From a virus, in IMG/VR virus record IMGVR_UViG_3300031951_000998, positions 1 to 27,413 of that record: a DNA stretch of 27,413 bases, one strand, 5' to 3'. The translations under genes were made by a program, and so were the position numbers. This document shows, piece after piece, positions 5,591 through 12,212 of this stretch. Within the stretch, counting starts at the first letter, position 1, and each line of letters begins with the position of its first letter. The notes beneath the pieces were generated by a model that did no database searches, was not told the DNA's origin, and saw only the letters and a program-made list of their open reading frames with translations.

Positions 5591-5740
5591 CTATCCGCAA
5601 ACCTCCAAACTTCCTATGCAATACCCGCCTCCATTCCACCATAAGCGGGAGCTAATTAAGTAAAGGGCGACAAGTGTGGAGATCCAGAAGACAATTCTCA
5701 CGCCTCTCCTTACCTTGTAATAAGTCTTAGATCTCATCAT
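5591..5740 (-). CDS. Small single-pass membrane protein
   Basis: The 49-residue protein has a basic N-terminus (R-S-K-T-Y-Y-K-V-R-R-G-V-R), one hydrophobic segment at about 15-30 (I-V-F-W-I-S-T-L-V-A-L-Y-L-I) and a short Trp/Gly-rich tail with two cysteines. The arginine-rich side should stay in the cytoplasm. I chose the ATG at 5740 (5737 also possible), which overlaps the end of the upstream gene by 14 bases. The longer frame from 5827 runs antiparallel to known coding logic of its neighbour and was not used. It could be holin-like given the nearby wall-cutting enzyme, but nothing else shows that. Confidence 0.5.
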   Translation of the reverse strand: MMRSKTYYKVRRGVRIVFWISTLVALYLISSRLWWNGGGYCIGSLEVCG

Positions 5741-5939
5741 CTGTATAAACCACCTTTCCATTCTCATCCAATAATTGAGCAGTTGAGATGAAGATTTCCT
5801 CGCCATCAGTAAGGCCCTCTTCATCAAAATCTGAGCCGCTCATCTTGGAGGCAATTAACATTGCCTCTGCTTTGCTATCTGCCTCAATCTCAGATTGCAC
5901 ATCAATCTTCACAATCCCGTGAACTAAATACCTTGCCAT
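5727..5939 (-). CDS. Hypothetical acidic protein
   Basis: The protein has 70 residues. It has a strand M-A-R-Y-L-V-H-G-I-V-K-I-D-V, then an A-D-S-K-A-E-A-M-L-I-A helix and an acidic remainder (D-F-D-E-E-G-L-T-D-G-E-E, ending V-Y-T-D-D-E-I). The beta-alpha-beta arrangement with A-x-S-x-A-E-A resembles small phage proteins of unknown role. I chose the ATG at 5939 for the AAGGATAGGAAG site just upstream rather than the longer frame at 5981. Confidence 0.7.
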   Translation of the reverse strand: MARYLVHGIVKIDVQSEIEADSKAEAMLIASKMSGSDFDEEGLTDGEEIFISTAQLLDENGKVVYTDDEI

Positions 5940-5943
5940 CTTC

Positions 5944-6015
5944 CTATCCTTCCCACTCTTCCCGATTTGAGAGAGTGCCACCGCCCACCCGTAAGGGTGA
6001 GCGATAGCCCGCCAT
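5944..6015 (-). CDS. Possible 23-residue peptide
   Basis: A short frame starting with an ATG after AAGG fits between the ArdA-like stop and the next gene, ending 4 bases before that gene's ATG. It is glycine and arginine rich at first (M-A-G-Y-R-S-P-L-R-V-G-G-G) and acidic at the end. It also contains a CACCC/GGGTG hairpin. Weak evidence; it may be a leader. Confidence 0.25.
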   Translation of the reverse strand: MAGYRSPLRVGGGTLSNREEWEG

Positions 6016-6021
6016 CAAGCC

Positions 6022-6399
6022 TTATAAATTGCGGAATACATATCCATTACTGGACCAGTAATCGGTCATAAATAGATCACGGGCGAACTTGTTGTAGTCA
6101 AAATAGATCTGACCCATTTCTGGGAGATCTGGGATGATAGTTTCATCTGCCAAATTATCGGCAAACTCTTGCTCACTATTCCATTCACCGCAGTAGGAGT
6201 CTTGAAAGTCTGAAATCCAATTCTCCCATTCTTCCCACTTGTAATAAGTGGGAGAGTTATCCACCCACGCGGATAAAGCGGCGTAATAAGTATCTGGGCA
6301 GTGTGTCCAATTATTCAGTACTACGATCTCGTTCATATAATCATTTTTTAGACAAGTATCGCATCCACTTGTCCGATCTCCTAAGTGAACTGTGGTCAT
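6022..6399 (-). CDS. ArdA-like antirestriction protein
   Basis: The protein has 125 residues. The C-terminal two thirds show the ArdA pattern: W-I-S-D-F-Q-D-S-Y-C-G-E-W at 61-73, E-F-A-D-N-L-A-D-E at 78-86, and Y-F-D-Y-N-K-F-A-R-D-L-F at 99-110, ending G-Y-V-F. ArdA proteins are acidic mimics of B-form DNA that block type I restriction enzymes. This one is acidic (many D and E) but shorter than the usual roughly 165 residues, and its N-terminus instead has a C-D-T-C knuckle at 13-16. AAGGA lies 7 bases before the ATG, which overlaps the upstream stop. It is second in the leftward operon, fitting early expression. Confidence 0.75.
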   Translation of the reverse strand: MTTVHLGDRTSGCDTCLKNDYMNEIVVLNNWTHCPDTYYAALSAWVDNSPTYYKWEEWENWISDFQDSYCGEWNSEQEFADNLADETIIPDLPEMGQIYFDYNKFARDLFMTDYWSSNGYVFRNL

Positions 6400-6575
6400 T
6401 ATTTGATCCTTTCAATTTTGTAGGTTGCATCTTTTGTTGTATAAGTTTCTGGTTCATTATTTTGATCATATGGCTCATCTATTTGTAGTAATAGATGCCC
6501 CTCCAAATTACTTATTTCTTCATTAGATAGATCTTTATCTGTTGAGAATGTGATCTCTATTCTGTAGTCGGTCAT
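6399..6575 (-). CDS. Small hypothetical protein, first of the leftward operon
   Basis: The 58-residue protein opens with a strand (T-D-Y-R-I-E-I-T-F-S-T), followed by a helix and an acidic middle (Q-I-D-E-P-Y-D-Q-N-N-E-P-E). A clear AGGAG lies 6 bases before the ATG, and the stop overlaps the ArdA-like start (TAATG). It is the first gene after the candidate promoter at 6685-6712. The fold may resemble a small ferredoxin-like protein, but no family is recognised. Confidence 0.7.
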   Translation of the reverse strand: MTDYRIEITFSTDKDLSNEEISNLEGHLLLQIDEPYDQNNEPETYTTKDATYKIERIK

Positions 6576-6606
6576 TTGTATCTCCTATCAATATGAGGGC
6601 GGGATT

Positions 6607-6666
6607 GCTCTCATTGGTGTAATGGTAAGGGATGATCCCCCATCTATGCAACTACATTTTGAGAGT
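6607..6666 (-). other. Leader stem of the leftward transcript
   Basis: GCTCTCA (6607-6613) can pair with TGAGAGT (6660-6666), enclosing two smaller hairpins, CATT/AATG and GGGA/TCCC. It lies between the candidate leftward promoter and the first gene, so it would be in the 5' leader. It is too short and lacks a T-loop, so it is not a tRNA. Confidence 0.35.
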
Positions 6667-6676
6667 GTCCCAAAGC

Positions 6677-6683
6677 TCGGACA
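6677..6683 (+). promoter_or_regulatory. TCGGACA half-site at the leftward start
   Basis: A single TCGGACA, preceded by AGC and followed 10 bases later by TAGCTGACA, sits just downstream of the candidate leftward -10 box. That position suits a repressor operator. Confidence 0.4.
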
Positions 6684-6684
6684 T

Positions 6685-6712
6685 ATGGTATATAGCTGAC
6701 ATTTACTATCAA
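6685..6712 (-). promoter_or_regulatory. Candidate promoter of the leftward operon
   Basis: On the minus strand TTGATA (6707-6712) and TACCAT (6685-6690) are separated by 16 bp, matching a sigma-70 promoter with the TAnnnT -10 common in Actinobacteria. Transcription would begin near 6678 and reach the first gene about 100 bases later. A TCGGACA element lies over the predicted start. Confidence 0.45.
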
Positions 6713-6722
6713 ATGGAACAGC

Positions 6723-6738
6723 TCGGACAAATCGGACA
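6723..6738 (+). promoter_or_regulatory. TCGGACA direct-repeat element, copy 2
   Basis: TCGGACAAATCGGACA has two perfect TCGGACA half-sites 9 bp apart, followed by GCTGAAAT. This is the best copy of the element. Confidence 0.6.
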
Positions 6739-6899
6739 GCTGAAATTGAATTAGATTTGGATCGGATCGGGATCTAAATCTGCAATTCAAAACAGTTTAT
6801 TAAATTAGATAGGGCTGAGAGTGTGCCCGATGGGGAGCAAGCCTTCACACCTTTACCAATACAGCACAGAGCGGGCAGGGGGTGGGGGTCAGCACAAAA

Positions 6900-6915
6900 T
6901 AGGACAAAACGGACC
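6900..6915 (+). promoter_or_regulatory. TCGGACA direct-repeat element, copy 3 (degenerate)
   Basis: TAGGACAAAACGGACC matches the best copy at 13 of 16 positions and keeps the 9-bp period of the GGAC cores. Confidence 0.4.
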
Positions 6916-6988
6916 CCCGTATGTTTAATCCGCGCTTGTTATATGTTATGTACCCCAAATAAATATATTTCCTAAAGTGTAATCAGCT

Positions 6989-7004
6989 AGTCCGTAATGT
7001 CCGA
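6989..7004 (-). promoter_or_regulatory. TCGGACA direct-repeat element, copy 4
   Basis: On the minus strand this reads TCGGACATTACGGACT, followed by AGCTGATT. It keeps the 9-bp period and the AGCT tail seen in copies 1 and 2, but in the opposite orientation to copy 2. Confidence 0.5.
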
Positions 7005-7050
7005 TTTGATATACTTTATTTGTGAGTTATACCACATTTATAAAGATTTT

Positions 7051-7079
7051 TTGTGTAAAAACGGGAAATCACCTATTTT
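7051..7079 (+). promoter_or_regulatory. Possible promoter of the virion operon
   Basis: TTGTGT (7051-7056) and TATTTT (7074-7079) are 17 bp apart in an AT-rich stretch upstream of the structured block. If used, the leader to the first virion gene would be about 270 bases and would contain the hairpins at 7104-7245. An alternative -10, TATGAT at 7311-7316, lacks a -35 match. Confidence 0.3.
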
Positions 7080-7103
7080 TCTCGGCTTATATATAGTAGG
7101 GGA

Positions 7104-7245
7104 GTAAAACGGGGTGTGATGAGTTTTACGACCAACATCGCTACGGCAAAGCCTCCGCGATGCCCCCTAAGGGCGAGCGAGGCTTTACCCCTCACTTCGC
7201 TGTAGCTCGTTCGGGAGCGTAACGTTCTAGTGAAGCGAACCGAAC
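7104..7245 (+). ncRNA. Candidate structured RNA or leader with pseudoknot
   Basis: Successive perfect complements occur in a GC-rich island within AT-rich DNA. GTAAAAC (7104-7110) pairs with GTTTTAC (7123-7129). AAAGCCTC (7148-7155) pairs with GAGGCTTT (7179-7186), enclosing GCCC/GGGC. GCTC (7205-7208) pairs with GAGC (7215-7218). The six-base loop of that last hairpin, GTTCGG, is complementary to CCGAAC at 7240-7245, and TTCGCT (7196-7201) pairs with AGCGAA (7234-7239), so a pseudoknot is possible. It may be the leader of the virion operon or a separate RNA. I do not recognise a known RNA family. Confidence 0.45.
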
Positions 7246-7334
7246 AGCACACACACACTTCGCGGCAGGTGTAATAGATTGATCGCTCCACTATCAATTT
7301 TCCTCCCCACTATGATATAGTTTTTACGGCGCAC

Positions 7335-7343
7335 TTATCCACA
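7335..7343 (+). promoter_or_regulatory. DnaA-box-like nonamer
   Basis: TTATCCACA is identical to the strong E. coli DnaA box. It lies directly before the AAGGAG ribosome site of the first virion gene. A single box is weak evidence for an origin, and it may be chance. Confidence 0.3.
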
Positions 7344-7355
7344 AGGAGTTAAACA

Positions 7356-7814
7356 ATGGCAGTACCATTAGTACCAATAGCAATAACTATAGGTAGACTA
7401 GCAGCTACGCAACTTGGAAAGAAACAAGCTGCTAAGGTAGGAATTAAGACAGCCCAAAACGTGGCAAAGAATATTGGAACTAAAACACCTACAGGTAAGG
7501 GTGCTTACAAGTCAGTCAAGGCTCAAGGTCCTTCAATTGTAACTAGCAAAACTGGATCTAAAGTAGTTACCCCACAAACTGCCAAAATTACTTTTAAGAA
7601 AGCAGACCTTACTCCAGGCCAACTTAAATCTATTAAGGCTGCTATAGAGGGTAAAAACTATAGAACAATTAAAGAAGCAGAGGTGGCAGCTATTAAAGCT
7701 GCAGCACCTATCATTGGTAAGGCAAAAGCAAAAGCAGCATTAGTAACAGGTGGCGCAGCAGCAGTAGCTTATAAAGCTGGACAGAAGAATCCTTCTAAGC
7801 CTAAGAAGAAATAA
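7356..7814 (+). CDS. Basic Lys/Ala-rich protein, first virion-module gene
   Basis: The 152-residue protein is rich in Lys, Ala and Thr, with about 30 lysines and almost no acidic residues in the N-terminal half. A hydrophobic start (P-L-V-P-I-A-I-T-I) and an Ala/Gly-rich C-terminal segment precede a P-S-K-P-K-K-K tail. AAGGAG lies 7 bases before the ATG; the stop overlaps the terminase start (TAATG). The place is that of a small terminase, but no such domain is recognisable. A DNA-binding virion or packaging accessory is the best guess from charge and position. Confidence 0.7.
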   Translation: MAVPLVPIAITIGRLAATQLGKKQAAKVGIKTAQNVAKNIGTKTPTGKGAYKSVKAQGPSIVTSKTGSKVVTPQTAKITFKKADLTPGQLKSIKAAIEGKNYRTIKEAEVAAIKAAAPIIGKAKAKAALVTGGAAAVAYKAGQKNPSKPKKK

Positions 7815-9673
7815 TGGCTGAAAACTCCGCAGACATAGCGAAGCGGATTATCCTGAATTGCGTGGCTGAGGCTTTTACTATAGAGCAGGCTTGTGCCTCC
7901 GCAGGTAAATCTATGAAGACCTACGAGTACTATCGTAGAACTGATAAAGTCTTCGCTGACAAGATAGACAGAACTAGGCTAGGTCTTAAGGACAAGCAGT
8001 TCGCATCAGGGGATGCTCACGATCTATCCTTCGCAGATTTCAGGCAACGCTTCCTCCATAATAGAACCTTTCCCCACCAACAAAATTTAGTAGATGTCAT
8101 AGAGGGCAATGAGCCTTCCTGGTTACATCCTTCAATGAAGTACGAAAAGGGTATTGGCAATAACCGTATCCTTATTAACATCCCACCAAACCACGCCAAG
8201 TCAATCACCATCACAGTTGATTATGTAACCTGGCAAGTTTGTCGCAACCCTAACTTTAGAATCCTAATAGTCTCCCAAACCCAGCGCTTAGCAGCAGACT
8301 TTCTCTACGCTATTAAGCAACGTTTAACACATCCTATGTATGAAGAACTACAGACTGCCTACGCTGCTGGGGTTGGGTTCAAATCTAAGTCAGCCTCCTG
8401 GCAAGCAACTCGTGTTACCTTCGGTGATGAGTTGCGTGAATCTAGCGAAAAAGATCCCAACATAGAAGCAGTTGGTATCGGTGGTCAGATCTACGGTAAA
8501 CGTGCAGATATGATTATCGTTGACGATGCTGTGACTCTATCAAATGCTAATGACTTTGAACGACAAATTAAATGGCTTACCCAAGATGTTAGATCTCGTC
8601 TTAACCCAACAGGTAAACTTATTATCATTGGAACTCGCGTAGCTTCCGTTGACCTATATAAAGAACTACGCAACCCAGATAGATACCCTGGTGGATTAGT
8701 TCCTTGGACCTACCTGGCTATGCCAGCATTATTAACTGCAGATGAAGATCCTAATAAGTGGGAAACTCTATGGCCTGCCTCAGATCAACCCTTTGACGGA
8801 CAAGCTGAAAGCGATAAGAACGAAGATGGCTTATACCCAAGATGGAACGGGCGCAATCTTTTCAATGAACGACAAAGTATGGATGCTTCAACTTGGGCGC
8901 TCATTTACCAGCAACAAGACATCTCTGATGACGCAGTTTTTGATCCTGTGTGCGTTCGCGGCTCTATTGATGGTATGCGTAAGAGTGGTCGCCTTACCCC
9001 AGGTCATCCTGGTCACCCAAAAGATTTAAACGGCTTTTCTATAATCTGTGGTTTAGATCCAGCTATGGTTGGAGATACTGCAGCTATCTGCTATGCGATA
9101 GATCGCATTAACCACAAGCGTTATATAGTAGATGCTATAAAGATTACTAGACCTACTCCAGCACAGATCAGAGATCTGATATTTAACTGGACATCTATCT
9201 ACGGTCCTAGTGAATGGATTGTAGAGCGAAATGCTTTCCAATCTTTCTTAACCCAAGATGAAGGTATTAGAGCGCACCTTGCAACTCGTGGTGTTATATT
9301 ACGAGAGCATCACACTGGTAATAACAAATGGGATGCAGGCTTCGGTGTAGCCTCTATGTCTACCTTATTTGGAAGTAAGCAACAAGATGGTAAACACCAT
9401 AGAGATAATCTAATACATCTTCCAAGTGATCAAACTGAAAATGTTAAATCATTAATAGAACAGTTAATTACTTGGTCACCCACTACCAAAGGCAAGACCG
9501 ATATGGTTATGGCTCTTTGGTTCTGTGAGATCCGAGCAAGAGAGATGCTCAACCAAGGTATACACGCTAAGCATCATATGACTAACCCATTCCTATCAAA
9601 TTCAGAAAAGCGTAAGCGAATGGTTATTAACATAGATGAGATGCTTAATGAAAAACAACGTACCTTTATTTAA
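7814..9673 (+). CDS. terL: Terminase large subunit
   Basis: This 619-residue motor packages phage DNA into the prohead and cuts it. The ATPase domain has a Walker A variant P-P-N-H-A-K-S at 124-130, a Walker B M-I-I-V-D-D-A-V at 233-240 and a coupling motif I-I-G-T-R at 271-275. The C-terminal RNase H-like nuclease has G-L-D-P-A (Asp415), V-E-R-N (Glu471) and D-M-V-M-A-L-W (Asp563). Residues 8-55 look like an added helix-turn-helix (E-Q-A-C-A-S-A-G-K-S-M-K-T-Y-E-Y-Y-R-R), similar to part of a small subunit. It is followed nine bases later by the portal gene. Confidence 0.93.
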   Translation: MAENSADIAKRIILNCVAEAFTIEQACASAGKSMKTYEYYRRTDKVFADKIDRTRLGLKDKQFASGDAHDLSFADFRQRFLHNRTFPHQQNLVDVIEGNEPSWLHPSMKYEKGIGNNRILINIPPNHAKSITITVDYVTWQVCRNPNFRILIVSQTQRLAADFLYAIKQRLTHPMYEELQTAYAAGVGFKSKSASWQATRVTFGDELRESSEKDPNIEAVGIGGQIYGKRADMIIVDDAVTLSNANDFERQIKWLTQDVRSRLNPTGKLIIIGTRVASVDLYKELRNPDRYPGGLVPWTYLAMPALLTADEDPNKWETLWPASDQPFDGQAESDKNEDGLYPRWNGRNLFNERQSMDASTWALIYQQQDISDDAVFDPVCVRGSIDGMRKSGRLTPGHPGHPKDLNGFSIICGLDPAMVGDTAAICYAIDRINHKRYIVDAIKITRPTPAQIRDLIFNWTSIYGPSEWIVERNAFQSFLTQDEGIRAHLATRGVILREHHTGNNKWDAGFGVASMSTLFGSKQQDGKHHRDNLIHLPSDQTENVKSLIEQLITWSPTTKGKTDMVMALWFCEIRAREMLNQGIHAKHHMTNPFLSNSEKRKRMVINIDEMLNEKQRTFI

Positions 9674-9682
9674 GGAGAACAA

Positions 9683-11434
9683 TTGTTAACAGTTAAAGAG
9701 ATCGCAGCAAAAGCGACTAGATTACAGACTAAGTACGCTGCTCGTGATCAACGTATGCGCGATGTGCTATCTGTACGTCAAGGCGATATGTCCAAGGTAT
9801 ATCCTTCTATGTTCTCAGAGGATTATCCAAAACCTTTAGTTGCAAACTTTATTGATGTAGCAGCAAGAGACTTAGCAGAAGCAATGGCACCTATGCCATC
9901 ATTTAACTGCTCAGCTACCAATATGGTTTCAGATGCTCAGCGTAAGTCTGCTGATATCAGAACTCGTATTGCTAACTATTACATAGCCTCTTCAGATCTA
10001 CCATTACAGATGTACTCAGGAGCTGACTGGTTCAACACCTATGGTATGTTACCTGCTCTAGTTGAGATGGATTATGAAGGTAACAATCCCCGCATCCGAC
10101 TACTTAATCCTTTCGGAGTCTATCCAGAGATTGATCGTTTCGGTCGTACCATATCCTTAACACAAGTTGTTGTATCAGATGCTGAATCATTAGCAGCACA
10201 GTTTCCTGAGTACGCAAGTCAAATCTTAAATGTTCGTAGCGTTTATCAATCAGCATCACCTTATCTATCAGTTATGCGCTACCACGATAAAGATCAAGAT
10301 ATGCTCTTTATCCCAGAGCGTAACAATTTAATTTTATCTAACACACCAAACCCAATTGGTAAGTGCCTAGCAAGAGTCGCAGTTCGCTCATCTCTAGATG
10401 GCGAAGCTCGCGGACAGTTTGATGATGTACTATCAGTACAACTTGCTCGCGCAAGATTTGCTATTCTACAGATTCAAGCAGCAGAGAAATCTATCCAAGC
10501 ACCTATTGCTATCCCACAAGATGTGCAAGAACTTGCACTTGGTCCTGATTCAATTATGCGTTCTGCTAACCCACAAGGTATTCGTAGAGTTCCATTAGAA
10601 CTACCAGCAGGAGTCTTTACAGAGTCTGGTGTATTAGAAAGAGAACTTCGTCTAGGTGCTAGATATCCTGAATCTCGTTCAGGTCAACTAGATGCTTCTA
10701 TCATTACTGGTCGTGGAGTTCAAGCATTACAAGCAGGCTTTGATACACAGATCAAAGCAGCACAAGCACAGTTTGCTAAGTTGTTCCAAGATGTAATCGG
10801 TCTATGCTTTGAAGTAGATGAGAAGATCTTTGGATCTATGACTAAATCTATTAAGGGAACCGATGACGGTACACCTTACACAATGAAGTACACACCATCT
10901 CGTGATATTAAAGGCGAGTATGGCGTAGATGTACGTTACGGAATTATGTCTGGAATGGATCCTAACCGAGCCATTATCGCATTACTACAAATGCGTTCAG
11001 ATAAGTTAGTTAGCCGCGACTATGTTCGCAGAGAGATACCACTAGATCTAAATGTTACGCAAGAAGAACAAAGGGTTGACATTGAAGAGATGCGCGATTC
11101 TCTTAGGGTTGCTGTTGCTCAGTATGCACAAGCTATACCCGCACTTGCTTCCCAAGGTCAAGACCCAACTCAAATCATTTCTAGAATCGCAGAAGTAATC
11201 CAGGGTCGTCAAAAAGGACAGTCTCTAGAAGCAGTAATTGAAAAAGCATTTGCACCAGAACCAGTTGCTCCAGTGGAGCCACAACTTCCTGGCGCAGCAC
11301 AACTTCCAGTAGCAGGTGCGGCCCCCGCCCCTGCCTCGCAGCCAACTCAAGAACAACAAGTCGGTGCGGCCCCTGCTACTGGACAATCTCAACCAGATAT
11401 AGGTCAACTACTCGCCGCCATTGGCGGAGCGTAA
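9683..11434 (+). CDS. Portal protein
   Basis: The protein has 583 residues; the start is TTG with AGGAG 5 bases upstream. Its position directly after the terminase, its length, the N-terminal helical region (K-Y-A-A-R-D-Q-R-M-R-D-V-L), the D-W-F-N-T-Y-G-M-L-P stretch near 110, and the R-I-R-L-L-N-P-F-G-V-Y-P-E strand match phage portals. The portal forms the dodecameric DNA channel at one capsid vertex. The last about 70 residues are Pro/Ala/Gln-rich and probably disordered. No catalytic motif is expected or seen. Confidence 0.85.
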   Translation: MLTVKEIAAKATRLQTKYAARDQRMRDVLSVRQGDMSKVYPSMFSEDYPKPLVANFIDVAARDLAEAMAPMPSFNCSATNMVSDAQRKSADIRTRIANYYIASSDLPLQMYSGADWFNTYGMLPALVEMDYEGNNPRIRLLNPFGVYPEIDRFGRTISLTQVVVSDAESLAAQFPEYASQILNVRSVYQSASPYLSVMRYHDKDQDMLFIPERNNLILSNTPNPIGKCLARVAVRSSLDGEARGQFDDVLSVQLARARFAILQIQAAEKSIQAPIAIPQDVQELALGPDSIMRSANPQGIRRVPLELPAGVFTESGVLERELRLGARYPESRSGQLDASIITGRGVQALQAGFDTQIKAAQAQFAKLFQDVIGLCFEVDEKIFGSMTKSIKGTDDGTPYTMKYTPSRDIKGEYGVDVRYGIMSGMDPNRAIIALLQMRSDKLVSRDYVRREIPLDLNVTQEEQRVDIEEMRDSLRVAVAQYAQAIPALASQGQDPTQIISRIAEVIQGRQKGQSLEAVIEKAFAPEPVAPVEPQLPGAAQLPVAGAAPAPASQPTQEQQVGAAPATGQSQPDIGQLLAAIGGA

Positions 11435-11445
11435 GGAGGTGGAAA

Positions 11446-11583
11446 ATGAATAAGGGATCAAGAGCAGCAGCACCAACCGCAAAGCCAACTGAGGGCAAGA
11501 ATAAGCCAGCAGGAAAAGAAGGCGGAAAAGTGTTCTTCGGATATGCAGCACCAGGCCGTAAAGGTAAGTCAGTAAAGAAGTAA
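11446..11583 (+). CDS. Small basic Ala/Lys/Gly-rich protein
   Basis: The 45-residue protein is low complexity, with K-P-T-E-G-K-N-K-P-A-G-K-E-G-G-K followed by V-F-F-G-Y-A-A-P-G-R-K-G-K. A strong AAGGAGG lies 7 bases before the ATG, immediately after the portal stop. It is similar in style to the tiny basic proteins after the capsid gene. Function is unknown; it may be packaged or bind nucleic acid. Confidence 0.6.
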   Translation: MNKGSRAAAPTAKPTEGKNKPAGKEGGKVFFGYAAPGRKGKSVKK

Positions 11584-11608
11584 ATAATTTAGAAAGGAGC
11601 TGGGCGTT

Positions 11609-11821
11609 ATGGATGATGATCTACAGCGCCCAGTTCGTTCATCTGATTTTTTAGTAGTAATAACAGGATTTGCATTAAATTTAATTAGCGCATTTGAAGC
11701 GCTTGCAGAAGATCTGCACAATATGAGTATTTATAATTCGCAACAGAAAAGCCAAGAAGCAAAAGTCTGGCAAAAATTTTCACAAGATTTAGAAACTATT
11801 AAGGAGAACAAAGATGGCTAG
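11609..11821 (+). CDS. Small hypothetical virion-module protein
   Basis: The 70-residue protein has a hydrophobic or amphipathic helix at about 14-34 (F-L-V-V-I-T-G-F-A-L-N-L-I-S-A-F) followed by a charged helix with heptad-like spacing. AAGGAG lies 9 bases before the ATG. The end overlaps the next start by 8 bases. It could be an oligomerising or membrane-associated virion accessory; no family is recognised. Confidence 0.65.
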   Translation: MDDDLQRPVRSSDFLVVITGFALNLISAFEALAEDLHNMSIYNSQQKSQEAKVWQKFSQDLETIKENKDG

Positions 11822-12212
11822 AGGCCCATTAGCAGGAGCATCAGGTCCTGGTAAGTTCTCAAAGAGAACCGATATGGATTTAGGATCTATCGCCTATGGC
11901 GAAGGACAAGAGACTGCTATGTTAAATACAGCAGCACCTAAAGCAACTACTCGCGGTATTGCAGATAATGTTGGTGGCAGACCTAAGAATCCTTTGACTC
12001 CAGTAACTCCACTATTTGCTCCATCACAAAGACCAGAAGAACCTATTACTACAGGTATACCACTTGGCGATGGTGCAGGATCAGAAGCACTTATGATGCA
12101 ACAAGGTATGGCAGGTACAAAACTTTCAGATACATTAGCAAAAATGTTACCATACGACACTACTGGAGAAATAGGTATTTTATACCAACAAGCAGCAGCT
12201 AGAGGTTTATAG
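11814..12212 (+). CDS. Hypothetical structural-module protein
   Basis: The protein has 132 residues. It is mostly Gly/Pro/Thr-rich and likely disordered at the N-terminus (A-R-G-P-L-A-G-A-S-G-P-G-K-F-S-K-R-T-D), with a helical C-terminus near 95-130 (M-M-Q-Q-G-M-A, L-A-K-M-L-P-Y-D). The AAGGAG site sits in the preceding gene. It lies between the portal and the giant virion protein, and its stop overlaps that gene's GTG by one base. Function is unknown. Confidence 0.7.
   Translation: MARGPLAGASGPGKFSKRTDMDLGSIAYGEGQETAMLNTAAPKATTRGIADNVGGRPKNPLTPVTPLFAPSQRPEEPITTGIPLGDGAGSEALMMQQGMAGTKLSDTLAKMLPYDTTGEIGILYQQAAARGL

Larger units (their letters stand above)
6576..7355. other. 780-base divergent non-coding control region
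   Basis: No plausible gene lies here; the one longer frame, on the minus strand, comes from a structured GC-rich block. The region separates the leftward cassette from the rightward virion operon. It contains a candidate leftward promoter, several TCGGACA elements, a GGGGGTGGGGGTC tract near 6878, a GC-rich hairpin block, a DnaA-box-like nonamer and the ribosome site of the first virion gene. It is the natural place for an early/late switch or a replication origin; neither is proven. Confidence 0.7.

Noticed and set aside
6607-6666. tRNA-like fragment (GGTGTAATGGTAA with flanking 7-bp stem)
   Set aside because: Only 60 bases between stem ends, no T-loop and no credible anticodon arm, so it is kept as a leader stem only.
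7073-7297. 74-residue minus-strand frame in the divergent gap
   Set aside because: It is arginine- and serine-rich without a convincing start site and lies exactly on the structured GC-rich block, so it is most likely a by-product of that structure.
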